Shown here: piece after piece, positions 13,788 to 21,430 of the stretch
How positions within the stretch are numbered: position 1 is the stretch's first letter
Layout of the letters: each line of letters opens with the position of its first letter
Assembly (NCBI GenBank): GCA_032622095.1
Contig: CP136069.1
Span: forward strand, 128,571,123-128,635,122
From: Siphonodentalium dalli
Lineage: Eukaryota; Mollusca; Scaphopoda; Gadilida; Siphonodentaliidae
Direction: 5' to 3'
DNA length: 64,000 nt
Notes under the pieces: model-generated
What the model was told of the DNA's origin: nothing
Databases searched by the model: none
Seen by the model: only the letters and a program-made list of their open reading frames with translations
Made by a program: the position numbers and the translations under genes

Positions 13788-14201
13788 GGAATCACGGAAC
13801 TAAATGGTTTCCCATAGGCGACAGTGTTAACGTTTCGGCCAAATTCGCTGAATTGAAGCTTGCAGGCCATACCAGTGATGTTTACCCAGCTAGATTGACA
13901 CCAGTTGATCACGAAAATGCAAGAAAAATCATAGGTCATGTGTTTACTTTTTAAAATAAATCCCCAAGTGTACGACAGGGCTATCTCACAGCCAAATTTG
14001 ATCTGGAAAAACCCAGATCTACAACAGCTAGTTAAATACATTTCCCGCTCACACAAATCCGTTCCCCCATTCATTCACCAGTTTAAATTATTTAGATATT
14101 ATGTACAAATCAAATAAACGCGATGTCATCCTTTAATAACGTGTCGCATGTATCAGGTGAAGGTCATTCTTCAGTTACCTTCACCTTTAGGGTTCCACGA
14201 T
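13788..14201. mobile_element. MITE-like copy interrupted by the Polinton (left part)
   Basis: This copy starts with the usual GGAATCA end and runs to the Polinton insertion point after CACGAT at 14196-14201. It resumes at 31321 and ends at 31370 with CTGATTCC. It fixes the order of events: MITE in the satellite first, Polinton second. Confidence 0.85.
14196..14201. other. Polinton target site duplication, left copy
   Basis: CACGAT immediately precedes the AGTAGT terminus. In uninterrupted monomers the same place reads TTCCACGATGTACTCGC, with one CACGAT only. Confidence 0.95.
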
Positions 14202-14471
14202 AGTAGTAATGGGGGGCACTATGGCCCAGTACCCCCCAGTGGGGGGCACTATGGCCCAGTACCCCCCAGTGGGGGGCACTATGGCCCAGTACCCCCCAGT
14301 GGGGGGCACTATGGCCCAGTACCCCCCAGTGGGGGGCACTATGGCCCAGTATCGAATACTGGACCATAGATCGTCCAGTATTCGATACTGGGCCATAGTT
14401 CCCCCCTGAGGATAGATATTCCTGTCATTGATGTGATATTTCTGATCGGAAAAAATGAAAATGGACTTAGA
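14202..14471 (+). repeat. Left terminal inverted repeat of the Polinton (270 bp)
   Basis: The repeat begins AGTAGTAAT and continues with tandem copies of a 30-bp unit made of six G, a 15-base core containing CTATGGCCCAG, six C, then AGT. Each unit is itself close to an inverted repeat. A hairpin with perfect 26-bp arms (14339-14364 and 14373-14398) around an 8-base centre follows, then a unique inner part ending GGACTTAGA at 14471. The inner part matches the right end in inverted orientation (30886-30955). Confidence 0.92.
14339..14398. repeat. Perfect hairpin in left TIR (26-bp arms)
   Basis: Arms 14339-14364 and 14373-14398 are exact reverse complements, separated by CATAGATC. The core of the arm is the same CTATGGCCCAG motif used in the 30-bp units. 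Confidence 0.93.
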
Positions 14472-14856
14472 CATTTTTTCATTACTAATTTTAAAGTTTG
14501 TATAATTCTGACCAGAGATGACACATCGACACGAACAGAATCAATTGGTGGGGATCCTACAGTGAAAACGATTTTGTTGAAATTTATCATTTATTTTTCA
14601 AAAACAAGAACAAGAACAATGAACAATAATATATTATTATACATCAATAATATTAACAAAGAACAATAATTTATGTACAAAACAAGGTCTCAGATTTGAA
14701 GAAACTTAATTGAACATCCTACAACATCCTACAACATCCTACGCTGAATCAATAACAAAAGAGTCTATTTTGTGGAGTTGTTGACACATTCGTTGTTATC
14801 AGGTCGTCGTCTTCTTTGCGTTGTATGTATATCAGCCGTCGATGTCCTGGTGAAGT
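14472..14856. other. Non-coding left subterminal region
   Basis: No convincing gene lies between the terminal repeat and the protease stop. The stretch is AT-rich with short direct repeats: ACAACATCCT-type decamers at about 14713-14742 and AAGAACAA-type repeats near 14600-14660. A minus-strand AATAAA (TTTATT at 14590-14595) could serve the minus-strand block upstream of it. Confidence 0.5.
14590..14595 (-). terminator. Possible polyadenylation signal (AATAAA) for the minus-strand gene block
   Basis: AATAAA on the minus strand lies about 260 bases downstream of the protease stop, before the terminal repeat. The hexamer is common in AT-rich DNA, so this is only a candidate. Confidence 0.35.
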
Positions 14857-15330
14857 TTAATTCAACAGCAAATTTGCTTTTCTGTATAATCGACCATAGT
14901 GCTTTCCAAACCATCGAACTATTGTTCTGTCATTCTTGAAGAAATCCCGAGAATTGAATAATATTTTCATCCTCTTTCCTTTCATCATGTGGTGGAGTGC
15001 GAATATACAATATAATCCACACACATTTGTCGCACGATGTTGATATCGTGTTGTATTCATAGTCCATGCTGATGAGTTCCTTTTTATGAATGGTAACATA
15101 TATCGTCTCGGTGGTGGTAGTCCAAATGAGTCGAAGTATACAGCTGATCTTCCCTTGAATAACATCAATGTCCAGTGTTCTCCTGGCTGATCCGATGAGT
15201 GCGTGTTCACAATATATGCTTGAATATGCTGTGGTTTCTTCTCTGGTAACAGATCTCTAGCACAAACATGTGTGTTAAGTTTACACAACCAGGAATTGTC
15301 CAGAATATATTGAAGTTCAGCTGTCTGCAT
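14857..15330 (-). CDS. PRO: Adenovirus-type cysteine protease (adenain-like, PRO)
   Basis: This 157-aa protein is the virion maturation protease typical of Polintons and adenoviruses; by family knowledge it cleaves capsid-associated precursors at xxGX-G or xxGG-X sites during assembly. The catalytic set is visible: His52 in GEHW, Asp67 in YFDSFG, Gln97 for the oxyanion hole in RYQHR, and Cys104 in TNVCGLYC. The Gln-to-Cys spacing of seven is the one seen in adenain. The length is slightly below the ~200 aa of adenovirus proteases and normal for Polintons. Its start overlaps the stop of the upstream 152-aa gene by 14 bases, and it is the last gene of the minus-strand block. No signal peptide or membrane segment is seen. 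Confidence 0.9.
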   Translation of the reverse strand: MQTAELQYILDNSWLCKLNTHVCARDLLPEKKPQHIQAYIVNTHSSDQPGEHWTLMLFKGRSAVYFDSFGLPPPRRYMLPFIKRNSSAWTMNTTRYQHRATNVCGLYCIFALHHMMKGKRMKILFNSRDFFKNDRTIVRWFGKHYGRLYRKANLLLN

Positions 15331-15775
15331 CGTTGTAATTCTCTTTGACTCGCTGTGACCACATCAGAGTCCACTCTGCATCGAATTTTTTGCGGTTGAG
15401 CTCCAAACTGTTTCTCAGATGATCCCACATAAGGTATGCTTCGAACTTCTCCTTGCAGTGTGGGTTTAACTCCATCAGCTTCGGGAACCATCTTTCCATA
15501 ACATTGTATATGTCAATTTTAATCAGCGCTAAGTCGATAAACTGGTTTGTCCAATCATCAGTTGTAGAGAACAAACACAGAACATGTTCACGTTGACTAG
15601 GATGTTCTATTTTACATCCTTCACAGTTTGCTGACACTTCCTTGCGAATAATTTCTTGTAGTTCTTCAATCGTAGCGTTGTTGAGTGTGTCCAAGATCAG
15701 TTTTAATCTCGGAGCAACGTGTTGTGAACGTCGGTATTCTTCATAGTAGTTCCATAGCTGTGTTGTGAACTCCAT
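15317..15775 (-). CDS. Conserved Polinton protein of unknown function (152 aa)
   Basis: I do not recognise a functional domain. The protein has a central CEGCKIEHPSQREH stretch followed by a downstream CLF, which could bind a metal (Cys-X2-Cys plus His residues). Similar small proteins with a GC-x-HPSQ-H signature are, to my knowledge, common next to the capsid gene in invertebrate Polintons, but I cannot check this here. The rest is charged and predicted helical, with many Trp, Tyr and Leu residues. The start is one base after the MCP stop and the end overlaps the protease start by 14 bases, so it is expected to be co-expressed with virion genes. A structural or assembly role is only an inference from position. 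Confidence 0.7.
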   Translation of the reverse strand: MEFTTQLWNYYEEYRRSQHVAPRLKLILDTLNNATIEELQEIIRKEVSANCEGCKIEHPSQREHVLCLFSTTDDWTNQFIDLALIKIDIYNVMERWFPKLMELNPHCKEKFEAYLMWDHLRNSLELNRKKFDAEWTLMWSQRVKENYNDADS

Positions 15776-15776
15776 C

Positions 15777-17081
15777 CTAATAGTCAGTAAGCACTTCTCT
15801 CAAAGCTGTGATCTCTATTTCACTGTCGAATTCAGCATACACCAAAACGTTGACGGCTGTAGTGAGAGCTGTCAAGAACTGAAGCTCCAAACGCAGGTTC
15901 CCTGTCTTTATAGGATGTAGATGTCCCTCGTCGCTTCCTTGGTCCGGTGTCAAGTCGAAACCCCACAAACAATAACCATTCATATATTCTTTTAAATTAA
16001 TGCCAATTGATTTGTTAACACCAAACATTCCTAAAGATTGATACAAAGATAAATATGATCTGAGACATTGTTTTGTTGCGAAGTTTGGTTCAAATGGACG
16101 GTTATGTATTGTATGACCGTCTTGACTAACTTCCAATTTATTCAAACTGAAATGTTTGAAGTGGAATGGATTGGTACCCAAATCTCCATTCATATCTTTA
16201 TTTTCGACCAACGCAATAAAAAGTCTCTTTGGTAATTGTCCTTGAAATAAGTGGTCTTCAATTTTTGATCTAAGTCCAGTACTAATTGTGAAAGTTTTTA
16301 TTTCTACTCGTCTGATAGGTAGTTTCATTTTTGACTGGGCAATTTCTTGATTTAATTTATTTGAGACCGCTGGAAAGAGACTAACTGTTCTGACATGGAA
16401 CACTGCTGATTCGAAAACAATTTGTCCATCCTCGGAGCCAATGAGGCAAAATTTTGATGGTGATCTGTTTAATCTGATACGAATTTCAATTCCATTTGGT
16501 AAATATTTTTCTTGAAGAAACAGATCGGTGTGTAAGCGTCCGCATAGTTCAACAAATTTACTACCAGTGATCAAACTTTCTCTAGAAGTTAATCCAGCAT
16601 TAGCACCACCTTTGGTGCTCTCTTCAAATTGTTCTGCTGTATCGCCATACCACATTTCTAAATTTGCTAATTGATTATCTTTATATTCTTGAGAGTATCC
16701 CAACAGATTTTCGAAATATGCTCGGTATGGGTAAGTGTCAGAATTCGAAGTTATCAATTTGTTGTTCAAGTAAACATCGATACTGCTGAACATGCTATGA
16801 AAGAAATTGTTAACAGGTGCTAATTCCGTAGCAGCTACCAAATTAGTTCCATCTTTTTTTGTAATTTTGAATTTCACATAAAGATAAGATTGATTAATAT
16901 CTGTCCACTTTTCGGTTTGAGATGGTATGACAAACTCTATCGGAGCAGAATTATTCAGCGGTGCAATAGGATGATTTTCGATCCACTGCGATTCTGACAT
17001 TGTAGCCACCGTTGGTGGAACATGTGTTATATCAAGTTCCGATTTATTGCATTCGCATGATCCATTTACCATTTGTGCCAT
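15777..17081 (-). CDS. MCP: Major capsid protein, double jelly-roll type (hexon-like)
   Basis: This 434-aa protein is of the Polinton/adintovirus major capsid family (the group containing proteins annotated 'F54H12.2-like' in invertebrate genomes). Family members fold as two jelly rolls and trimerise into capsomers. Features seen: beta-rich sequence with alternating hydrophobic residues throughout, an N-terminal IEFVIPSQTEKWTDINQSYL segment typical of the family, and a length close to the usual 420-470 aa. The ATG is two bases after the stop of the pVI-like gene and the stop is one base before the next ATG. It lies among penton, pVI-like and protease genes, forming a virion cluster. The assignment rests on family resemblance and context rather than a catalytic motif. 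Confidence 0.85.
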   Translation of the reverse strand: MAQMVNGSCECNKSELDITHVPPTVATMSESQWIENHPIAPLNNSAPIEFVIPSQTEKWTDINQSYLYVKFKITKKDGTNLVAATELAPVNNFFHSMFSSIDVYLNNKLITSNSDTYPYRAYFENLLGYSQEYKDNQLANLEMWYGDTAEQFEESTKGGANAGLTSRESLITGSKFVELCGRLHTDLFLQEKYLPNGIEIRIRLNRSPSKFCLIGSEDGQIVFESAVFHVRTVSLFPAVSNKLNQEIAQSKMKLPIRRVEIKTFTISTGLRSKIEDHLFQGQLPKRLFIALVENKDMNGDLGTNPFHFKHFSLNKLEVSQDGHTIHNRPFEPNFATKQCLRSYLSLYQSLGMFGVNKSIGINLKEYMNGYCLWGFDLTPDQGSDEGHLHPIKTGNLRLELQFLTALTTAVNVLVYAEFDSEIEITALREVLTDY

Positions 17082-17083
17082 GA

Positions 17084-17458
17084 TTAATCAAAAATATCAA
17101 GAGCTCGACTGCTAGGATGATTTTTCGACTGACTTTTTCGGCGTTTGACAGCTGAATGATTCATTTTTGAAGTCGCTACTCTTTTTCTAGGTTTTTTTCT
17201 CGAGTTCAAAATTTGATTTTTAGCTTGTGTGCCAAAAGATTTTAAAGCTTTTTTACCTTCAGACATCAACGCTTCTTTCGGACTTTTACCTTGATTAATA
17301 ATTTCATCTGCAACACCAAAAGTGTGTTTTTTCGCAAGTTGTAAAGCTGTCCGACCAAGCGGTTTTAGAAATGGTATAGCAGATCTCATAACTGATTTGA
17401 AAATTGAACCAATACCATTACCATATTGCCGTGGTACGCCTCTATACACGGGGAACAT
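17084..17458 (-). CDS. Adenovirus pVI/pX-like minor virion protein
   Basis: This 124-aa, strongly basic protein has a short N-terminus, a Gly-rich link with QYGN-G at residues 11-15, then an amphipathic helix (about residues 16-45, SIFKSVMRSAIPFLKPLGRT) and a second helix near 50-85. A Lys/Arg-rich tail includes KKPRKR and KRRKSQ, possible nuclear localisation or DNA-binding segments. The QYGN-G site fits the adenain consensus (Q-x-G-x-G), so the amphipathic part could be released by the protease encoded in the same block, as happens to adenovirus pVI. It lies between MCP (2-base gap) and the penton gene (5-base gap). Role in membrane disruption or core packing is inferred. Confidence 0.7.
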   Translation of the reverse strand: MFPVYRGVPRQYGNGIGSIFKSVMRSAIPFLKPLGRTALQLAKKHTFGVADEIINQGKSPKEALMSEGKKALKSFGTQAKNQILNSRKKPRKRVATSKMNHSAVKRRKSQSKNHPSSRALDIFD

Positions 17459-17463
17459 TGTTT

Positions 17464-18315
17464 TTAGAACTCCTCTCGTTTTCTGAAATGTAGCTTCACC
17501 AAAGACTTACCACCGATAAACTGAATTGATTTTCCTGTGTCGCCACTTATATTTACACTAATTTTGTCAAAGTATGACTTTGAAACTGGAACATAATGTA
17601 AATTTAAAAATTCATGTTTTACATGTAATCCGTCGATATCTCTTTTACTTCTGAAAGAAACAACTCGTAAAATTTGTACTTCAACATTTCCAACAAATGT
17701 GTAATCGGCAATATCAGAATAAACAAACATTAGATTATGACCAACATTCAAATCTACACCAAACGGAAATCTATTATTTGAATAAAAATCTTCAGAAGCG
17801 TTTTCAGTTTTGTAACCCAACTTGTGCAAAAGACATTGTGGTAATTCAATTCCTAGTTTTGTGTTACTTAAACTCTTGCGAATAATTTTCACACGTTTTG
17901 TACCTTTTGAGTACCCGATGTGAAATCCGTATTCGTTTTGCATTGCTTCTCCAAGTGTTTCATCAATTACATCTTGCATTGTATCAACTAAATCTGTCGC
18001 AGAGGTATACGAACCATTTTGTATCTGTATTTCAAGTGCATGAACGCCATCAGGTCTCCTAAATATCTTTTCTTCAAAACGATTTTGAAGAACAGACAGT
18101 AATATTGCATCAGTTGTAATCAAATTGAATTTACACGAATCCCCTGTAACATTGTATGTTTCTGAAGGTGTTATCAGTTCGGCTAATGCAACTTCCCATT
18201 TTTCTTTATCAATTTGAACTGGTTTTGGTAATTGTACAGTAAAACAACATTGAGTATTGTTTGGATACATTACCATCGAACTGTCGCTCGGAATTGTAAT
18301 GTAGAAAGGATTCAT
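17464..18315 (-). CDS. Minor capsid protein, penton-like (single jelly roll)
   Basis: This 283-aa protein begins with FYITIPSDSS and continues with a beta-rich body, in line with Polinton minor capsid (penton) proteins that occupy the icosahedral vertices. Length is close to the family norm of 250-300 aa. There is no signal peptide or membrane segment. The ATG overlaps the stop of the upstream membrane-protein gene as ATGA (18312-18315), a tight coupling typical of compact viral genomes. The next gene downstream starts five bases after its stop. Function is taken from family resemblance and from its place beside MCP. Confidence 0.8.
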   Translation of the reverse strand: MNPFYITIPSDSSMVMYPNNTQCCFTVQLPKPVQIDKEKWEVALAELITPSETYNVTGDSCKFNLITTDAILLSVLQNRFEEKIFRRPDGVHALEIQIQNGSYTSATDLVDTMQDVIDETLGEAMQNEYGFHIGYSKGTKRVKIIRKSLSNTKLGIELPQCLLHKLGYKTENASEDFYSNNRFPFGVDLNVGHNLMFVYSDIADYTFVGNVEVQILRVVSFRSKRDIDGLHVKHEFLNLHYVPVSKSYFDKISVNISGDTGKSIQFIGGKSLVKLHFRKREEF

Positions 18316-18575
18316 ACTTTCAAAATTTCTGCCGACTGATTTTTCAAATATTTCAAACGCGGTGTTGGTAAAATGTACCCCAAAGAACTACTGAGTAAAA
18401 TTAACCACAGTTCGTTATTTTCACTTTGTAAACTTAAATGAACAATTGCTGTAGCGATTATACCAACAATTATAATAATTTGTGTAAAATATGTTACTTG
18501 ATTTTTTGCAATTTTTTCTCCACAGATTTGAAATTGTGATGGAGCATCGAGACCAACTGAACCATTTTGAGACAT
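18312..18575 (-). CDS. Small two-segment membrane protein (87 aa)
   Basis: I chose the ATG at 18575 because the frame upstream of it runs in the 3' end of the integrase gene, and this start lies 10 bases after the integrase stop. The 87-aa product has a polar N-terminus (MSQNGSVGLDAPSQF), then two hydrophobic segments, one near residues 29-50 (FTQIIIIVGIIATAIVHLSL) and one near 55-72 (LWLILLSSSLGYILP), then a basic C-terminus. Small membrane proteins of this type occur in Polintons and related viruses, possibly in virion membranes or entry, but the function is unknown. The end overlaps the penton start by four bases. Confidence 0.7.
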   Translation of the reverse strand: MSQNGSVGLDAPSQFQICGEKIAKNQVTYFTQIIIIVGIIATAIVHLSLQSENNELWLILLSSSLGYILPTPRLKYLKNQSAEILKV

Positions 18576-18585
18576 GTTAAAAGTT

Positions 18586-19680
18586 TTATACCAAATTTGT
18601 GGCAGGTATCCAACTGTCAAATTTTTTAGGATAACCAGCCCAATGAACTTTAATTTCTCTAACTGATTTACCAGCAACTTTTCTTGAACGTTTACCAACA
18701 ACTGATTCAATTTCGTAAACTTTATTATCTTTTATATGTTGAATTTCTTTACCATAAAATGATCCTGCGATGTTTTCACCATCTAAATCTACTAATTTGT
18801 AAGTTAATGGTGTACTTTTACAAACTCTACTAATTTTGAAAATTTCTTTTGTCCAATTTGGAAGATATCCTTTATCAAAAGTTCTCTTTGTTTTATTTAT
18901 TCTAACAAAATCTCCAACTTTCAACATCTTATCTTTTTTCGTTTTTAACTTTCCATAAAGATTTCTGGAAACTTCAATTTCATTTTCTCGAGTTACTAAA
19001 ACTGGTGCCATCTTAATACTTCTATGAAAACTTTTGTTGTAAGAATTCACAAAATCGTGCAAAACATCAACGTATTTCAAAGTTTGATTATGTGTAAAAT
19101 ATTTCCACATCTTTGTTTTCAATGTCCGTTGAAAACGTTCAACTATACTTGCTTTTGTCTCTGGATTCTCTGTTGTGAAAAAATGAATTTTCTTAGATTT
19201 CAAAAATTGTAAAAATAATTTATTTTTGAATTCTGAACCTTTGTCAGATTGAAATGAAGCTGGTTTTCGTTTTGATGATTTTAGAATTTTCTGAAATGTT
19301 TTAACTAAAGTTTTACCAGTTTTATCTTTAATTTTTTCAACCCATGCAAATTTTGAGAACACATCAATAACACAAAGTAAATATCTGTAATTGTCATTGT
19401 GCTTTTGCAAAGTTTGCAAATCTGCCAGATCAGCTTGCCACTGAATATCAATTCCTGCAACAATAGTTTTACGTCTGCGAAATTTCCGAACAATTGGTTT
19501 GTGCAAAGTATATGTTTTTTGCCATTGTAACCATTTTTTAACATCTGAAAGTTTAATTTTGTTATTTGTTTCTTTTGCATTTTTAAAAAGTTGATTTGCT
19601 CCACTGAAACCACCAACTTCTTTTGGATTGTAGTAAATTTCAGTTAGAAGTTTGTCAAATTTTATGTAAGTGAGGACCAT
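18586..19680 (-). CDS. INT: Polinton integrase (RVE family) with C-terminal chromodomain
   Basis: This 364-aa retroviral-type integrase inserts the element and makes the 6-bp target duplication. An N-terminal helical part (GFSGANQLFKNAK, then a basic HKPIVRKFRRRK) is followed by the catalytic core with Asp84 in WQADLADL, Asp146 in FQSDKGSEF and Glu181 in KASIVERFQRT; the D-to-E distance of 35 is canonical. A linker with KLKVGDFVRI follows, and the last ~45 residues form a chromodomain (VYEIESVV...KVHWAGYPKKFDSWIP), a fusion well known in Polinton integrases and thought to target chromatin. The start overlaps the stop of the upstream 235-aa gene by 19 bases. All catalytic residues are present. 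Confidence 0.95.
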   Translation of the reverse strand: MVLTYIKFDKLLTEIYYNPKEVGGFSGANQLFKNAKETNNKIKLSDVKKWLQWQKTYTLHKPIVRKFRRRKTIVAGIDIQWQADLADLQTLQKHNDNYRYLLCVIDVFSKFAWVEKIKDKTGKTLVKTFQKILKSSKRKPASFQSDKGSEFKNKLFLQFLKSKKIHFFTTENPETKASIVERFQRTLKTKMWKYFTHNQTLKYVDVLHDFVNSYNKSFHRSIKMAPVLVTRENEIEVSRNLYGKLKTKKDKMLKVGDFVRINKTKRTFDKGYLPNWTKEIFKISRVCKSTPLTYKLVDLDGENIAGSFYGKEIQHIKDNKVYEIESVVGKRSRKVAGKSVREIKVHWAGYPKKFDSWIPATNLV

Positions 19681-20369
19681 CCTTTCAAAATAGTTTTTCT
19701 GGTTTCTGGTGTTAAAATATCAACTGAACGTTTTCTTGACTTGCCACTGATAGGAGTTGCATGAGGTGTATGAAACTCATCACCAGTGTGACCTTTTAAA
19801 TGTCTTTGCATCCACAGCCATCGATCCCTGTTACCTACATAATCTTGTGGTATATTAAGTTCCCCCAATCCACGTAGGAATGTTTCATAACCAACTGGGT
19901 TAAAACCTTTTCGGTGACGAACAACATCGTTTATCAAATCAATTATATTTGATCCAGTAACTGTTTCTGTTCCATAAATTAATTGTCCACGATCATCCCA
20001 TCTAAGTTTAGGATTAGTTGACAACAATGATAAAATTTGTTGTGCTTTACCACGAAATTTAGATGGCACACTTTCCAATATATGGTCACTCATTTTCCCA
20101 AAGTTTTCAGATAACTTTTGTTCAGGTAATCTGAATTTTGAATTTAAAGATTTTTGTGAAGTTTTCAATTTGTACAAATTTTCTCCAAATAACTGTGACT
20201 TTTCTGATTCAGAAATATTTTTATCATAAACTGATTTCAATTCTTTGTAAGAATCTGAAACATTTGAAATTGCAGGATCAGGAGGTAATTGAGGTTTATT
20301 CATTTCTGACATTTCCCATTGTTTGAAATCTTCCAACATTCTGAATGGTACAATAACCATTTTCTTCAT
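19662..20369 (-). CDS. Conserved Polinton protein of unknown function (235 aa)
   Basis: No enzymatic motif is recognisable. The N-terminus (MVIVPFRMLEDFKQW) resembles the start of small conserved proteins found in many invertebrate Polintons, and the middle is Lys/Ser-rich and probably helical. Residues about 100-180 form a compact-looking part (VPSKFRGKAQQILSLL... SNIIDLINDVVRHRKG... GYETFLRGLGEL) that could be a small DNA- or capsid-binding domain. The C-terminus carries basic GKSRKRS. The end overlaps the integrase start by 19 bases; the start lies 20 bases after the stop of the 122-aa gene. A virion or packaging role is possible but not shown. Confidence 0.65.
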   Translation of the reverse strand: MKKMVIVPFRMLEDFKQWEMSEMNKPQLPPDPAISNVSDSYKELKSVYDKNISESEKSQLFGENLYKLKTSQKSLNSKFRLPEQKLSENFGKMSDHILESVPSKFRGKAQQILSLLSTNPKLRWDDRGQLIYGTETVTGSNIIDLINDVVRHRKGFNPVGYETFLRGLGELNIPQDYVGNRDRWLWMQRHLKGHTGDEFHTPHATPISGKSRKRSVDILTPETRKTILKGWSSLT

Positions 20370-20389
20370 ATTTATTTGAGATTTAGTTT

Positions 20390-20758
20390 TTACAAAATAT
20401 TTTTAACAACTGCACCTAATGTTTTGCTAATCAATGGAGCAAGAAATAATAATGGTAAAAAGCCACCTTTTTGATTCAAAATTTTCTTCTTTTGTTGCAA
20501 AGGTTTGTTCTTGTCTGCAAGATATCTGATATGTTTACGCTTCGAATGTAACTTGCGGTTCTGAGCTTCATTCAGTTTTACATTACCTTTTAAAAGATTT
20601 TGACAACATTCTGAAATGCAATCCATCACTTGTTTCGGAGCATCGTTGATCATTTTCTTTTTATATGCAGATGGAACTTTACTCATTGCAACAATCAACT
20701 CACCATATTTTTTTATCAGCGGTGCTTTCCGGCTCTTAGTTTTTGAAGGCATCTTCAC
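20390..20758 (-). CDS. Small basic virion-type protein with GGF hydrophobic tail (122 aa)
   Basis: The protein is rich in Lys and Arg for its first ~95 residues (HSKRKHIRYLADKNKPL, then KKKILNQ) and ends in a hydrophobic tail after KGG (FLPLLFLAPLI). This basic-plus-GGF pattern is, to my knowledge, shared by small core or minor virion proteins of Polintons and adintoviruses. QKGG-F at residues 96-100 resembles an adenain cleavage site and would separate the basic part from the hydrophobic tail. The neighbouring 195-aa gene shares the same pattern (R-K-x-ILQRGG), so the two are probably paralogues. The start could be Met1 or Met3. Confidence 0.65.
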   Translation of the reverse strand: MKMPSKTKSRKAPLIKKYGELIVAMSKVPSAYKKKMINDAPKQVMDCISECCQNLLKGNVKLNEAQNRKLHSKRKHIRYLADKNKPLQQKKKILNQKGGFLPLLFLAPLISKTLGAVVKNIL

Positions 20759-20808
20759 AGTCTAAGTAGTTGTCTCAAAATGAGCAGAAAAATTATATGT
20801 TTCATCTT

Positions 20809-21396
20809 TTATCTTTTCGGATTGAACCATTCTAAAGCTTCGAATGCAGATTTCGATGCATCAGACAACGGCATAAATTTTGAAAATTCAAGATCAATAA
20901 CTGGTTTTTTTTGTAACGGTTGATGTTGAGGGTTCTGCTGAGAAGGTATAGGTGTAAATTTAGAATGTTGATTTTGTTGAGTTTGCATCGGTGTAAACTT
21001 TGAATGATTTAGAGAAAGCTTTGTTTTACGTTTAGATTCTTTTTGATTACCTCTTTGTTGTGTTTGCTTCCGAGTAATCTTTGAACGTTTTGGAGAAACC
21101 TTTGATTTACTTTTAGATTGTCTACCAGTTTGTTCAAATGAATTTTTCAAAAGACTTCTAATTAAAACTCCTCCAAGAAACCCACTACCACCTCGTTGTA
21201 AAATTAATTTGCGTTTTGTTTCCATATCAGTTGATCGATCAGAGATTTTTTTAAGAACATTTTTATTTCTCTGAAAAAACTTTTTTGTCTGTGATGGTAA
21301 TTTCCAATCATTTTCAAGAAATAATTCAGCTGCAAAAGTGAAGAAATTTATAATTTGTGACAGTTCATCACGACTAAACATCTCGGTGGACGACAT
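20809..21396 (-). CDS. Basic protein with RGG hydrophobic motif and SKFTP repeats (195 aa)
   Basis: I place the start at 21396 (MSSTEMFSRDELSQ) because the longer open frame upstream begins inside the 3' end of the ATPase gene. The N-terminal half is helical and basic, ending in KRKLILQRGG (residues 61-70) followed by a hydrophobic stretch (SGFLGGVLIRSLL). This repeats the design of the 122-aa neighbour. The second half is Lys/Gln-rich and low-complexity, with four related motifs: RSKITRKQTQQ, HSKFTPMQTQQ, HSKFTPIPSQQ and FSKFMPLSDA. QRGG-S at 67-71 is a possible adenain site. Likely a core or minor virion protein; the function is inferred from pattern and place. Confidence 0.65.
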   Translation of the reverse strand: MSSTEMFSRDELSQIINFFTFAAELFLENDWKLPSQTKKFFQRNKNVLKKISDRSTDMETKRKLILQRGGSGFLGGVLIRSLLKNSFEQTGRQSKSKSKVSPKRSKITRKQTQQRGNQKESKRKTKLSLNHSKFTPMQTQQNQHSKFTPIPSQQNPQHQPLQKKPVIDLEFSKFMPLSDASKSAFEALEWFNPKR

Positions 21397-21430
21397 GGTT
21401 CTAAAATGAAAAAAATAACAACAACTGAAT

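Larger units (their letters stand above)
1..14201. repeat. Satellite array, left part (about 1.35-kb monomers)
   Basis: Tandem head-to-tail copies of a ~1,348-bp unit fill this stretch; monomer starts (the phase beginning CAGATAAGGC) recur near 1, 1349, 2244, 4942, 5834, 8529 and 9418. Copies are nearly identical apart from point changes and length variation of homopolymer C, G, A and T tracts. Two length classes occur, ~1,348 bp (long, L) and ~890 bp (short, S), in the order L S L L S L L S L L L L. The last monomer here is interrupted by the Polinton at 14202. Short open frames of 63, 67-76 and 100 codons recur in every copy but are copied with the repeat and show no recognisable domain, so I do not call genes. 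The array runs off the left edge of the window. Confidence 0.97.

Noticed and set aside
14148-14369. Gly/Pro/Tyr repeat proteins (GGHYGPVPPS) in the TIR
   Set aside because: All reading frames on both strands are open because the 30-bp unit is a multiple of three without stops; this is TIR structure, not a gene. The same holds for the frames at 30835-31347.
14202-14400. CRISPR-like array at the TIR
   Set aside because: Repeats are directly adjacent and identical with no unique spacers, and the context is a eukaryotic Polinton.
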